Below, piece by piece: positions 23,149 through 34,492 of a stretch of 64,000 bases of DNA. The notes beneath the pieces are model-generated. The model was given only the letters and a program-made list of their open reading frames with translations, was not told the origin of the DNA and did not search any database. Position numbers and translations under genes: made by a program. Each line of letters begins with the position of its first letter. The stretch's first letter is position 1. This DNA is from Erythroxylum novogranatense (Eukaryota > Streptophyta > Magnoliopsida > Malpighiales > Erythroxylaceae): positions 186,001 to 250,000 of the forward strand of contig JAIWQS010000251.1 of assembly GCA_029891385.1 (NCBI GenBank), in the 5' to 3' direction.

Positions 23149-25084
23149 GTGAGTGGGGACAGTGGACAGGACATTAAAATCTTGTCATCCGTGCATGTTT
23201 GGTTGTCGACTCCCCCATTCTGTCATCTGCTTCCGGTGTACAGAGTCAGAAATATAATGTCCATTCCAAAACCGAAAGACATATGCTCTCTATCTCTGAC
23301 TCCGAACAACGAAACTCGGTGGAGCCGAAAATACCCCTCTCCTTCGTCATTGTCTGTCCATCTCCGACGGCTTCGCCTCCGACAACCCCTCTTTTCCTCA
23401 CGCTGGTAGAAGGCTCGTCGGTTCTCGTGGCCGGACGTCCACTCTTCTTCTCTCGTCGGGCTTCACTCGCATGACATCCACTCTTCTTCTCTAAGTAAGT
23501 TTTGTCAAGATCCGAAAGCTCTCTCCTTTTCAAGACATTACGATTCTGGCATTCCCGTAAAGCTCTCTCCTTTTCAAGACATCCCATCTCTGTACCAACT
23601 TCCCCTGTCTTGAGGCTCCTCCGGTCGTTCCATTCCATCTTCTTTTAATTTGGTTCCATGTCTTTTAGACTTACATTTGACATCATTTCATCGTCTTTTC
23701 TTCTCAAATTGATTTTGCTGTTTAGATCTGTCTAAATGCGTGGATTTTACTCTATGATAATGTCGTTAGATTGTCACTCGAATGGCCAATTTCTACTCTG
23801 ATGATAATCTCACTCTCTCTTCTCTCGACTCACATTCGATTACTCCGTTTGGCTTATATACATTCTCAATGTTTCTTATAAGAGATCTATGTTACTCCGC
23901 ATGCTCCTCTTATCTACTTTCGAAATGTTTCTCAATAGGTTTGATGATGTTGAAATTTGTTGGATGGTTGCTGGGTGTTGGATCATTCTCTGACCACTAA
24001 AGTTTAACTTGTGTATGATAGGAATTTTCAAGCTTTTTGGTTGAATCCGAGCACCTCACAACTCCCATCCAAACTGCTTCTGCTGTTTCTTTGAACAGGT
24101 AAGTATGCTTTTCTGTAAGCTTTTTAGGTTTACATGGAATTTCCCAGTAGTGATCTAGTTCTTGTTGGCCATGATTTGGAGAATGCAGTTCCCCTGCACT
24201 ACATTAGCTGATTACACTTTCTTAGTTTAGGTAAATGTAATATTTGTCACGATCTCATTCATTCCCAGTTTGTAAAGTTGAGGAAATCTTCATTCATATA
24301 GATATAGAAGAGGATCAAGTACTTTTTATGTGATCGTATTGAATTGTAGTTGATATTAGATGGTTTTCATTTAACATTTATTACTTGTTGTTGGTATATG
24401 AAAGCTTTAAAGGAGAGATATGCTAGCTAGCAAGGTAAGGAAAGATCCATATTTATTTAATTGGATGAAAGAAATCACAAGTGTATAGTTTGGGTTGATG
24501 TTAAAGGAGAATATAACTAAAATAGGTACTTCATAAGTCATTAACACCTATGAGGAACTTCATGGGTCATCGTATGCTTGGTACTTAATGGTCTTCATTG
24601 CACATGCAAATAGGACTTAACATTTACATCGCTTTTTCTTGCTAATGTTCTACTTTAGGACAGCTCTGCTTTTTCTGATTATGTTAAGTGCTATCCACTA
24701 CATTAGTTGATTTTGGTTTGCACAAAACTTTGTGTGAAGTTTGTACAATTGCAGCCAATTGTACAAACTTGATTCGTACTCGACATTTAAATCGGCATAG
24801 TATTTATGATGATAACAATGTATAAATACTTTGCAGATAGTATTTATTTACAAACATGGATAACGGCGTCGGCGTGATATGTAAGGCTTTGACATTTATG
24901 CATGTATAGAATGAGCATTTGGAATTCTTGAAAGTGATAATATTGGTAGTGTTGGCCTTATCTGAAGGAAGCCAAGAGAGTGAACTTGCATTAGGGAGTA
25001 GGGCTTTGTGATGCCATCTAGGGAAGCTAATATTTATAGGATTTTGCATGAGGGTGATAGGAATAGTCGATTGGGATTTAAGGA
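23149..25084. other. K left flank, no recognised gene
   Basis: About 1.9 kb between the left terminus and the transposase relic. It holds two direct copies of AAAGCTCTCTCCTTTTCAAG (about 23515 and 23561) and a relatively GC-rich part (23260-23640) with open frames on both strands, none with a recognisable domain. It may be the transposase promoter and leader. Confidence 0.55.
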
Positions 25085-26225
25085 TGGGCGTTAACACATT
25101 TAATGTGTTATGTGACATGCTTCAAGCACATGGTGGATTGACGAATCTTGGCCATCGCCTATTGAAGAAAAGGTGCTTATCTTCCTACGAATATTAGCTC
25201 AAATGAATCTAATAGAGTATTACAAGTCGAGTTGATGAGATCAGGAGAAACAATAAGTAGGGCCTTTCATAGTGTGTTGAAGGCGTCTTGAGGCTGCATA
25301 ATTACATTATATGTGAAGCTCATACCAATTGCAGATGATTGCAAAGATCCTAAATGGAAATGGTTTAAGGTTAGTAAACTTCCCTTGCAACTACAAAGTG
25401 TCTCATATCAGTATTGTAAATAACTAATGACATAACTATGGTTTCTTGGAATTTTGTTCAAAGGGTTGCCTTGGTGCCCTAGATGGGACCTACATAGATA
25501 TTACGGTTGCCCAATATGAAAAACCAAGATACAGAGGCCGGAAAGGCAGAATATGCACAAATGTTTTAGGGGTGTGTGATAAGAACATGAACTTTGTTTA
25601 TGTTCTTGCATGGATAGGAGGTTGAGATCGGATTATAGGGTTACGCACAATGCTATAACGAGGACCCATGGGCTTCAAGTGCCAAGGGTATGTAACCGGA
25701 CTTATACATAACTTCCACAAGGTTTGATGCTAAATATGCACAATAGTTAAACTATGTTTTGTGTATAGGAAACTACTACTTGGTCGATCTTGGCTATACC
25801 AGCGGTCTGGATTTCTTGCACCTTTTAGAGGTACAAGATACCACATTCAAAGTGGGCAAGAGATGACGGGGCACCTAGGGCGAGAGGAGCTTTATAATAG
25901 CGACACTCATCTCGCTAGGAATGTGATTGAACGTGCATTTGGGCTACTGAAAAAAAGATGGAAAATCTTAAGAACTCCATCTTTTTACTCACCCACAACT
26001 CATGGGCGCATAATTATTGCTTGTACCCTTCTGCACAACTTTATTAGGCTGCATATGGCTGAAGATCCAGAAGAGCATAGTCCTATAGAACCCGAGGATA
26101 TGCCAATTGGGGAAGATGCTTCTTTGCCTGCCACTGTTGATCGTGTTGAGGCAAGTGCTGAATGGAGTCAATGGAGAGATGAATTGGCGACGAACATGTT
26201 TGATGAATGGAGAAGTAACCATTAA
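25085..26225 (+). pseudogene. PIF/Harbinger transposase relic
   Basis: This would be the DDE nuclease that cuts and pastes K. The N-terminal part (25085-25369) reads MGVNTFNVLCDMLQ, then loses frame. A likely intron (25370-25463, GT...AG) precedes GCLGALDGTYIDITV, which carries the first catalytic Asp near 25480, and RICTNVLGVCDKNMNFVYV. A TGA near 25623 falls just before the region of the second Asp. A probable second intron ends at 25768. The last exon (ORF 25761-26225) has GFLAPFRGTRYH and RNVIERAFGLLKKRW with the catalytic Glu, then an acidic tail typical of the family. Stops and frameshifts in the first half make it inactive. Confidence 0.88.
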
Positions 26226-26469
26226 ATTAATACTTTCTGTTTAGAGTTGCGGTTTTGAGATAACTGAATTGCAGGATTTATTTCGGTTTGGTTGTATTGT
26301 AACTGAAATGAAAAATAGTTTTACTCACTTTTTCTCATAAGAATTCTATATTTGTCGCATGTTACTACAAATTTCATATTTTCCTAATCACCACTGCAGT
26401 TGTTGTCAAATGTCGGTTTGCTAAAAACATTTGTTAGTAATGGTTTGCAATGTTGTGGGTGTCGACTAT

Positions 26470-27450
26470 TGCGTCGAATAGGTGAAATGGCAAGAACTTG
26501 GGTGACAAAGTGAAACAGATGCATTAGTTACCTTCATGGAGGCGGTGTGGTAATGGTCGGGAGGCCGATAATGGCCAACTCAAGCCCGGTACTTTCCAAC
26601 TTCTTGCCGTCGGATGGTGGGCAGTTTCTGATGCGGGATTGACAAGCGACATGTCAAAAATAAGCCTGGCGGTTAAAGACAAATATCAAACGACATTTGA
26701 CATGTTAAATTGCGGTGGCTTTGGATGGAATGAGTCCAAGCAATGTGTGGAGGTCGATAGCAAGCAAGTCCTTGAAGAATGGATGAGGTAATTCTATTAT
26801 GATTGTTTTTATAAAGTGTTTGACAAATCATCGTATTTTGTTACGACATGTTATGTTGCTTATTCGAGCCACTCGACTGTGTACTACACTCTGGCAAGCC
26901 ATTCCGCTTTCCACAGACTTGAAAACTTCTTTCAGGCGGGACAGGCGGTGGTAGAAAAGTGAGCATGCTCTTGATCCGATGATGGTCAGACACCACTGTT
27001 GGTGCTTGATGAGGTGAAGCGAAGCGAACCACCGTCTTTGATCCAACTTTGAAGACCCTTTAGATCAACTACCCCACAAACAACTCCTCCTCCAACTACT
27101 TCACCCGGTATACGGTTCCGCGCATCTTCTACCAACAACTGCGGAGGTCAAGACAAACCAAAGGGAAACGTAAGATGCGGGATACTGAAATGTTGGAACG
27201 CATTGCAGACACATTAGCTGCTGCCATTGAATCAGGCAAAACGAATGCGGACAGGCTTGCGGATGCCATTGAAGGAATGAGTGGTGCGAAGTTGAGTGCG
27301 GAACTTGTCAATTTTGGCTTCCCCGTTCATGAAATTGTCGTATTGCGAAATAATGGGGAGTAAACCCCATTTAATGAGTGTTTATTGGGGTTTACCACTT
27401 GAGCTGAAACAGGTTTATGTTAGGAGCATTTTAGATGTAGACACATGAGA
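26470..27450 (+). pseudogene. Myb/SANT-like second ORF of K, broken
   Basis: PIF/Harbinger elements usually encode a Myb/SANT-like protein that helps the transposase bind the ends and enter the nucleus. Here several frames together match that type: a central segment near 26670-26788 reads TTFDMLNCGGFGWNES, a splice-like AGGTAATT follows, and 27175-27363 is an open helical segment (LERIADTLAAAIESGK). The later GLPLELKQVYVRSILD piece (about 27389-27437) resembles the family C terminus. The order fits, but stops and frame changes separate every piece and the SANT domain itself is poorly preserved. Confidence 0.6.
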
Positions 27451-27619
27451 TGCTGTATAATTTCTTAATTTGTATGATGATGAAACAGTCAACGTGTGAT
27501 GTTGACTAATGGATGTTTGAACTATTATCTAACTTATGTATGGTTGCTTATCTGAATTTTTAATATTTGTCTTTTCCCGATGGATGATGATAATATGATT
27601 CATTTTCAGGTTGTCAAAT

Positions 27620-27904
27620 ATGGCCCGATACAATTTTTATGTGGTCTTTGCTGGACGTCAAACTGGAATTTTTACCAGTTGGGATCATGTAAAATTATTA
27701 GTTGACGAATATCCGAATGCTCGTTTCAAGGGATTTCGCACATTAGCTGAAGCACAAACTGCTTATGCCACGGGCTCATATAGGCCGCCGCAACGCAATG
27801 TAGAACTTGTCCCCACCGCCAATGCACCGTCCTTTATGCCGATCGCGATGCACCAACAACAACGCAACAAGTCAACAAACTTCCAACTTTGCAGGAAAAC
27901 ATAG
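27620..27904 (+). CDS. Small ORF with RNase H1-type hybrid-binding domain
   Basis: From ATG at 27620 the 94-residue frame reads MARYNFYVVFAGRQTGIFTSW, then DHVKLLVDEYPNARFKGFRT and LAEAQTAYATG. This matches the N-terminal hybrid-binding domain of RNase H1 (also called the Cauli_VI domain): a YVVFxGRxxGIxxSW strand, a charged helix, xxFKGFxTxxEAxxA. The domain binds RNA-DNA hybrid or double-stranded RNA. The nuclease domain is absent. A polypyrimidine-rich TTTTCAG lies just before, so this may be the last exon of a longer gene, perhaps K's Myb-like ORF. Whether it is expressed is unknown. Confidence 0.65.
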   Translation: MARYNFYVVFAGRQTGIFTSWDHVKLLVDEYPNARFKGFRTLAEAQTAYATGSYRPPQRNVELVPTANAPSFMPIAMHQQQRNKSTNFQLCRKT

Positions 27905-28139
27905 CATGGGCTCTAGCATTTGCTCTCATAGTCATTGACATAATGTTGGCAATTATGGTTCATAGCATTATTAATAAATTTTAAGTGCTTCATGTATGAT
28001 CAACTAATTATGTTATTTCTGTTCAGGATATGCTTAGCTGTTTGTTTTTAAGTTATGTTGACGATTAAAGTCATTAATTATATGAATGTATGTTGAACAT
28101 CTGATGTAATTAATTATATGAATGCTGAGATGATGTAAT

Positions 28140-28570
28140 ATTATATATATATATATATATGCTTAGATTAATTTGACTAAATTGTAATATATAATTTCAA
28201 TTATAATACCTACAAATAATATATTCATTATATATGCTTAGATTAATTTGAATAAATTGTAATATATAATTTCAAAATAATACATACAAACTATATAGTA
28301 ATAATAATAATATTAATAATAATAATAATAAATTTGACTACTAATAACAAATTATATAATAATAATCATAATAATCATAATAATAATAATAAATACAAAT
28401 TATATAATAATAATAATAACAATAATAATAATAATAATATTTAGACATAATAATTATAATAAAAATTTGTATAATTATTATTAAAATTATGCTAAATATA
28501 TTAATAATAATATATTTCAATAATAATAAATACAAATTATATAATAATAATAATATTAATTAGACATAAT
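28140..28570. repeat. AT microsatellites, (TA)n and (AAT)n
   Basis: A TA run at about 28142-28160 is followed by interrupted AAT/TAA runs from about 28299 to 28568, with ACAAATTATATAATAATAA repeated several times. The Tyr/Ile-rich reading frame across it is an artefact. Confidence 0.93.
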
Positions 28571-28830
28571 GATAATAATAATACAAACTATTGAATTACA
28601 AACCATTCATAATAAAAATACCATTGAATTACATCTTCCTAATCATATTAAATACTATGGGCATATTAGTCATTTGCACTATTTTACTCTCTCATCGCTT
28701 CTACAACCAAACACATTTGTCACGGAGGCGGAGACAAGATTCTCTATACATACTCACCATCAAGCAAGACTCTCGTCCCCAATTTACATTCTATCCGATT
28801 ACATTCGCTCTAAGATTCGACTCCGCCTAC

Positions 28831-28853
28831 GGAGACACTAACCAAACGCAGCG
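28831..28853. repeat. Right terminal inverted repeat of K
   Basis: The end AACCAAACGCAGCG, followed by the TTA duplication, is the inverse of the left end. ACAACCAAACAC near 28703 is the matching sub-terminal repeat. Confidence 0.9.
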
Positions 28854-29020
28854 TTAGAGGCAAAATTAGTTTTTGTGTCCTTCATGAAACTTGTAGAGCT
28901 CTCTTTTCTCTATAAAATAGAGACTAAGTTTGTCCAATTTGAAGTTTGGAGTAGGGAGTTATGCCCTGTGAAAGTTGGGATGTCGGAGGACGTTTATTCC
29001 AGATCTGCCATTGTAGTAAC

Positions 29021-29106
29021 ATAAGTCAACTTGCATCCTCAGACAAGTCGACTGGGACATACACAATAGCATAAGTCGACTAGGATCTCAGGCAAGTCGA
29101 CTAGGA
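29021..29106. repeat. AAGTCGACT cassette in A's 3' LTR
   Basis: AAGTCAACTT at 29023 and AAGTCGACT at 29045, 29073 and 29094 (starts 22, 28 and 21 bp apart). The motif is the one repeated in G's LTRs and D's leader. It occupies the slot that holds other cassettes in B and E. Confidence 0.9.
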
Positions 29107-30584
29107 TCATATATTTTTTCTTCTTTTGCTTATAACTTTTTTGTTCGACATCCGATTGACCTGATTCTTGAGGCATCGGATTCGTGGAATATTTGATTTT
29201 ATTTTATGAGAAATTGGGAATTTTTGGACGGAAAATTGACGTGGGTCCGGGTAATGGTTCTTTGGTCACTGTTTTATTTATTTTTAGACCTATAGAGGCC
29301 CGAATTAAGTAATTTCGGTGTCGTTAGATTTCTAATTTTTTGATGGAATGTTTATGATGGAAATATTGGATTAAGGTCGGGAATATCATGAACATGCATT
29401 GTACACATTTTAAATCGCTACATGTGCATTCGTAAATATTTTTGATTTGGACAATTGGTAATGTTTATATACTATAATTGTTATAGAGGCACATTTGGAG
29501 CATCGATCCACCGACGTTACTGAGACTTCCAGGTATTAGCTCGGAAGTACAGGTGAGTAACCTAGATGGTTCTTTCAATTATTATATGTCTAATGTGGGG
29601 AATAATGGTGGGATTAGTGATTGTGTTTGTTTATGACTGGGTTCCGGACACGGATGGTCCGATGAATTGGGAGATTTGACATAGAAGTGTCCTTTATGTG
29701 CTGATTGTCAAATTGCTTGCTATTGCTGTGCTTTATTGCGTTGCCTCTACTGTGACAGACTGTTTTATACTAATTGTGATATATTGGGCATATTGCATTT
29801 CATACACAAATACATGAACGGATAATAATAGTTGTGACCAGAGTCGCCACTGATACTAAAAAAGATCCTCGAGCTCGAAGGGAGATAGTGCATACCCAGA
29901 GGCCTCTCCTACTCCCTAGACGCGTCTACTACCTACTGTTTACTGTTTAAGCGCTCGGTCACAAAACTGTAATAAAATGGGAAAGTGTCACATATGCATT
30001 GCATACACATTTTGATTGGATACAGTAAATAGGAAAAAGGCAAGGGTGCATTACACAATTGTGATTCGCTTCTTCTGAACGTGTTATTGTATGCACTCTG
30101 TAAATTGCTTGAGTAATGCATGAATTGGGCGAACCATCGATGATGGTTCCTCACTGTGTCAAAACTCACCCAAAATTTGCAATTATTTTTCAGGTCTTGA
30201 AGAGTACTTCGTTAGACACGGGAGTATGCCTACTGCATGCCAAGGAAAGATAGGGGTCGGGATCAGTTCGCGTCTGCATTTGTGTCTCATAAAATTGTAT
30301 TCCGTAATCTCTGTAAAATAATTTTTTGTATTTACAGTGAGCCCAAGTTGGTTGTGGATTTGTGTACATTAAATGGCTACGTTAAATTATTATTGAATGT
30401 TTATAATGACTGAAAATGTTTACAAATTAACGTGGGATCAAATTGTCTACTGTTTTTTGCGCGTATGAATGTCTTTATAAAATTTTATACTGAGTTTCGT
30501 CTGAGTGATGTAGCATGCCACCCTCGCGGGGCATGGACTCGGATATCACCATCGATGTCGGGTTGGGGTCACGCGGGAGAAGGG

Positions 30585-31190
30585 TGTTAAATTATTGGAA
30601 AATAGTTTGAAATGCAAGGAATGGAATGAAGAAGTGTAAATGAAAAGACGTGTCTTTTCAATTCAAATGCCATGAATGGTCATATATTTTTCCAAGAGAT
30701 GTCATGAACAGTCATGTACATTATGAATGAATGGTCACATGTTTTCCTAAGAGGTGTCATGAACAATCATGTACGTTATGAATGGGTGTCTTTCAGTCTA
30801 TATAAGGCTGATTTAACATCCAATTCATGGTTAATACATAATCAAATCTTTTCTTCTTCATCTTTATCATATTCATTCTTAATTGAATTTTATCTTTGGT
30901 TCTCTATTAATTTTGTTGTCTTAGAGAACATTAGGCTTGTTGTATCCTAGAAGGAAACTTGTCAAAACCCTGCAGCAAGTAGTAGGGGCAAATATTTCCT
31001 TAAATATAGTGATTTTTCACGCCTCAAGCCATATGATTAGTTCCCGCCAAATGGTCAAATCCTTTAGCACCGTTGATGCACTTAACGTTGAAGACATCGA
31101 AGAATTTATAATTGTATCGTTGAACATGTCTCAGACCCACCCAGGAACGTTCGTTGGAGTATTCTATCATCGACGTTGAGTTTGCCTCTT
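30585..31190 (+). mobile_element. Copia-like LTR fragment with TATA box (tentative)
   Basis: This starts TGTTAAATTATTGG exactly where A's LTR ends. It contains repeated GGTCATGTxxTT phrases, a TATA-like CTATATAAGG at about 30799, and TTGTTGTATCCTAGAAGG near 30938, all typical of short plant Copia LTRs. The right border is unknown. The frame from about 30937 to 31179 is weakly open and I recognise no protein. Confidence 0.45.
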
Positions 31191-31706
31191 CAAAATGCAG
31201 TGTTTACTTCATATACTCTTTTCCACAAGACAATGACACCTTGAAGCCAAAGCTCATGTTAAAGAGTCGTCAGCGATAACGGCCGCGACTTTAAACGTGG
31301 TGTGAAATCTTCCAAGGGGTCAAGGAATCTAGAGACTTAGCGTTGAAGAAAGTTGACGATTGTGAATAAGAAAGCGGACAGTGCCGATTAGACGATGAAC
31401 TCTGAAGAGGATGCCAAAGGTCTCGCAGGATAGTAACTCTGAAGAGGAATTTGTCGTTCCAGATGGTGTTTCTATTATCGACAAGGTCAATATGACTCCT
31501 GAGCTTTGTGGACGAATCGATCCACTCAACTACTTATGTTTACGTCTGACACAGGATAGCAGAAGCTGATTTAAGTTTTGCGTTGAGATCAGATTTTCTC
31601 GATTCCATGGTCAGGTTCTCTGTCTGTTCTTTCCTAGTAAATAACGTTTCTCATTTGATCAAGAAATAAGGAAAGAAAGACCGACGGTTATGAGAGTGCC
31701 AATCTA
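31191..31706. other. Unassigned sequence
   Basis: About 500 bp without clear repeats, LTR signals or domains. Short open pieces on the plus strand (for example EEEFVVPDGVSIIDKV near 31440-31490) look protein-like but match nothing I can name. It may be decayed host DNA, as it abuts, around the solo LTR, the region with the BAG6-like relic. Confidence 0.4.
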
Positions 31707-31711
31707 GATTG

Positions 31712-33130
31712 TGTAGGATCGCTTACGGTCCGAGTATTCACAATACGTTGCGGAAAAAGACCATACAACAACATGAGTATAATCGAAAATACGAGGATTA
31801 ACGAAAATACCTTATTTTCGTTGGGTGGATTGCTTCTTTTTCTTTTTCGGATTCCAAGACACTGCAAATCGCTAATGCCCTCTACCGATATCCACACGAG
31901 CATGCACGATTTGGGTTGCGGCTGTAGTGTGCTAGCACGTCCTGGAAACCTTTCTGAATGCCGCACGATCTTTCTCTTGGATGGCGGCTAGGGTTTCCTG
32001 ACAATTGTGTCGTTAACCTAATGAGACCTAAGCTTTCTATTTATAGAAACCTAATCTCATTCAGGGCCTTATTAAGTTTCGCCCATTATATCATATATAA
32101 TAAAAGCCCGACAACAATTAAATCTAGCCCAATAAATATATCTAAATATATTTATTCAACACCTAATAAATTAGGCCCAAGAGAATAAGCCGGATCACAT
32201 TGCTCTTTGTATGCGACACAGAGGCTTATTTGATGTTGGCAATGGGCTTGATTACACTTCAAGGCCCATAAGTCATAAGCGGCCTCTAGCAAGACATTAT
32301 GACTACCCAAATCAAATGAGGATCGATAATCCGATTTAACCTGTAACTATGGTTATAAGCTCAGTCCTTTTGTAACACGATAGCAAGATTAATCACAAGG
32401 CATGGTACATGTCAACCTTTGATTAATCATAGTTTCTTGATCTCCAAATTGACTGATTATAACAAATGACATTTGATGACTCTTCATCAATTCATTTGAG
32501 CATGGCCATGCATTTCTTCAGTCACACTTGTCAAGAGGCCCAAATGATATCTCTCTCATTTAAGAGAGGTACAAATCCCATCTATATCATTCACATCCCT
32601 CCGCATGATTCATTTAGTGTCCAACATAAGACTATATGTTATTCGGTTAAAAATAACTTAGTCTAATATCAAAACACTAAATTCCTCATGTAGGGAACCA
32701 TGGTGACTTCAGGTCAAAGGACTAAAGGCAAACCATATAAAGAATCACTAATGACATGAAACCATGTAGTATTCTTTATGTGGGTCGGTCCAATATATGT
32801 TCTCTAACATATATCTATGTTTCTGATTTGATATCTCATATCCATGATCAGTAAAACGTGATCATCAATCAGAACACATACTAGTCTTAATTCATTATTG
32901 TTCCACCAATAATGATCGACCAGGGACAGGAATAGTATTATAACGCTTATGGTTTTACTATCAAGTCACATACTTGATGACATAAGTCTAATACCATTCA
33001 TGGAATGTAAATCACATTACATGAAATACATGCATATATGAAACGGAATACCTCATAATATATTATTAACAAATCATAATGTTAATACATGAATCACAAA
33101 TGTTCATTGGCCTAGGGCACACTACTAACA
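31712..33130 (-). mobile_element. Solo Copia LTR
   Basis: Flanked by GATTG at 31707-31711 and 33131-33135. On the minus strand it starts TGTTAGTAGTGTGCCCTAGG and ends GATCCTACA, a usual plant Copia LTR form. There is no PBS, internal region or second LTR, so it is a solo LTR of 1419 bp. Confidence 0.88.
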
Positions 33131-33391
33131 GATTGTAAGGTTAACGGCGGAGTACGATGGTCATCGTTTTCTTAAGACGACGATCAACGGAGATCCTCTA
33201 CCTATCTTGCTACCATTGGAAGCTTACGAGGAAAGATTCTTAAATGATTAATTTTATTATTTGAACAATCAGGCAGGCTTGGACATTTGAAAGGCTACAT
33301 TGAACCATAAAACTTCTATAGAACCAGGTTAAATTCCAAGGCATAAGCCTGTGTTAGATATAAGAGACTTGTTAAAAGGAAGGTATCATGT

Positions 33392-33958
33392 TTACATTAT
33401 GACATCAAAAGCCTCTCTTCTAGATTCATTGGATGGTTTAGCACAGGAACCTGGAACCATTACAGTTTTATGTCTTCTTGTCTTAGTAGTTTTCTTCTTC
33501 TTAGACAGTTTCTTCTCTAAATATTTCACTTTCCCTGTAAGATTGGAAATGACACTCAGTTGCTATTTGCCTACCTCAATTAACTTCTCCCCCATCTCTC
33601 TCAGTTTTGCATTCTCTTCGATAAGTTTGTAGTCATTTTCCATCCTCGTGTTGCTAGCCATAGACGATATGGGTAATAGCTCTGATGCCACTACATCGAG
33701 TTCCACAGATGCAGGAGAAAATTTTTGACCAGTAACAGGACCTTCGTGTGTCTCAGGCCCTTTCATTTGATGTGAATTGTATTTCTTCTCTGGGCCTGTC
33801 GACTCTTCATTTACATCCTGTACTTTGAGTTGGCATTCGTTGTGTTCATCTTTTTCTTGAGTTGACATAATTTGGATGAAACCTTCAGTTGTCAGGCTGT
33901 GATCTATCTCTTCCTGTAGATCATCGTGGCCATGGTTTCTGCAGTTGAGTGACCACAT
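33392..33958 (-). pseudogene. BAG6-like: BAG6-like co-chaperone pseudogene fragment (C terminus)
   Basis: Minus-strand frame from 33958 to a natural stop at 33392-33394, broken by one in-frame TAG at 33563-33565. The acidic, low-complexity first part leads into LIEENAKLREMGEKLIEVGK, the stop, then QLSVISNLTGKV, EKKLSKKKK and a basic tail. This agrees with the conserved C terminus of plant BAG family molecular chaperone regulator 6, a calmodulin- and Hsp70-linked stress protein; the IQ motif and BAG domain are not present. The TAG probably replaces a Glu codon. Upstream (33959-34035) a related but frame-shifted piece repeats QEEIDH. It is the only host-gene-like sequence in the window. Confidence 0.65.
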
Positions 33959-34035
33959 TCTCCATTCGTTGAGGTCCTAACTCTACACCATTCTCATCAA
34001 AAGTGTGATCTATCTCTTCCTGTACATCATAGTTG

Positions 34036-34256
34036 CGATTGCAAAGGTATTTTTGGGACTTAAACTTTCATCGAATTTTCTCGCTCACACCCTTTGCATG
34101 GCAGTCTCGCTTAGATCCGTTTAAGCAAAGACTCAGCCTTTCCCTCACCCTCGAAGTGTTTTCCTAGCACACACTCGAAGAAACAATACTTGAAAGAATA
34201 ATAAGAACGAAGGCAACAAGAATGCACAGAGATACGGTATAAAACCAACTTTATAT
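34036..34256 (-). mobile_element. Element J LTR, left piece (border approximate)
   Basis: G is inserted here, because TATAT flanks G on both sides. The sequence left of G should therefore continue the LTR seen at 53538-54228. The left border could not be fixed: the BAG6-like relic ends nearby and no clear TG terminus or TSD is visible. Confidence 0.4.
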
Positions 34257-34492
34257 TGTTGGACCAATGGTGATTGAAAAATTAAATCCCTTTATGTTTT
34301 GATAATAATAAAATATCTAAAAATAGTTAAGAAATTATTTCAGGTATTATTCAATGAAAGGATTGTGCAAATCAAGATGAGCAAGTGTCTAATCAATGGA
34401 GAATCAAGATGGGAGTTGTCCTCTAAGTGAAAAATGGCATAAAACATGAGGATAATAAAGGATTTGGTCGGATGTTACCATTGAAGGAAATA

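Larger units (their letters stand above)
23126..28853 (+). mobile_element. Element K, PIF/Harbinger DNA transposon
   Basis: A 5.7 kb insertion in A's 3' LTR flanked by TTA (23123-23125 and 28854-28856), the target typical of PIF/Harbinger. Its ends are inverted: CCCTGCGTTTGGTT at the left, and the reverse complement of CGCTGCGTTTGGTT at the right. Part of the motif (GTTTGGTTG) is repeated just inside each end. It holds transposase, Myb/SANT-like and hybrid-binding-domain ORFs, all on the plus strand. All are broken or doubtful, so K is probably non-autonomous now. Confidence 0.93.
20918..30590 (+). mobile_element. Element A, 3' LTR, interrupted by transposon K
   Basis: The parts are 20918-23125 and 28857-30590, about 3.9 kb. 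It starts TGTAACATCCCACCC and its last 1.17 kb matches 1-1176. It carries spaced blocks like TTCATGAAAGTTGTAG and an AAGTCGACT cassette at 29021-29106. The block at 29125-29195 (TTATAACTTTTTTG, then CGACATCCGATTGACC) is the sense version of a block found reversed in B and E, so A, B and E share an LTR scaffold. The right border falls within a TGTTA shared with the next LTR-like sequence. Confidence 0.88.

Noticed and set aside
23246..23638. 130-codon minus-strand ORF near K's left end
   Set aside because: No domain, charged composition, contains a direct repeat of the DNA, and lies opposite to K's genes; probably chance.
27620..27904. Integrated caulimovirus (because of the Cauli_VI-type domain)
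   Set aside because: No movement protein, coat protein or caulimovirus RT nearby; the ORF sits inside a DNA transposon with TIRs and TTA duplications, and the domain is common in plant proteins.
28341..28535. Tyr/Ile-rich minus-strand ORF
   Set aside because: Translation of the AAT microsatellite near K's right end.
31773..32188. Short plus-strand ORFs that could be a host gene
   Set aside because: They lie wholly within the solo Copia LTR bounded by GATTG duplications.
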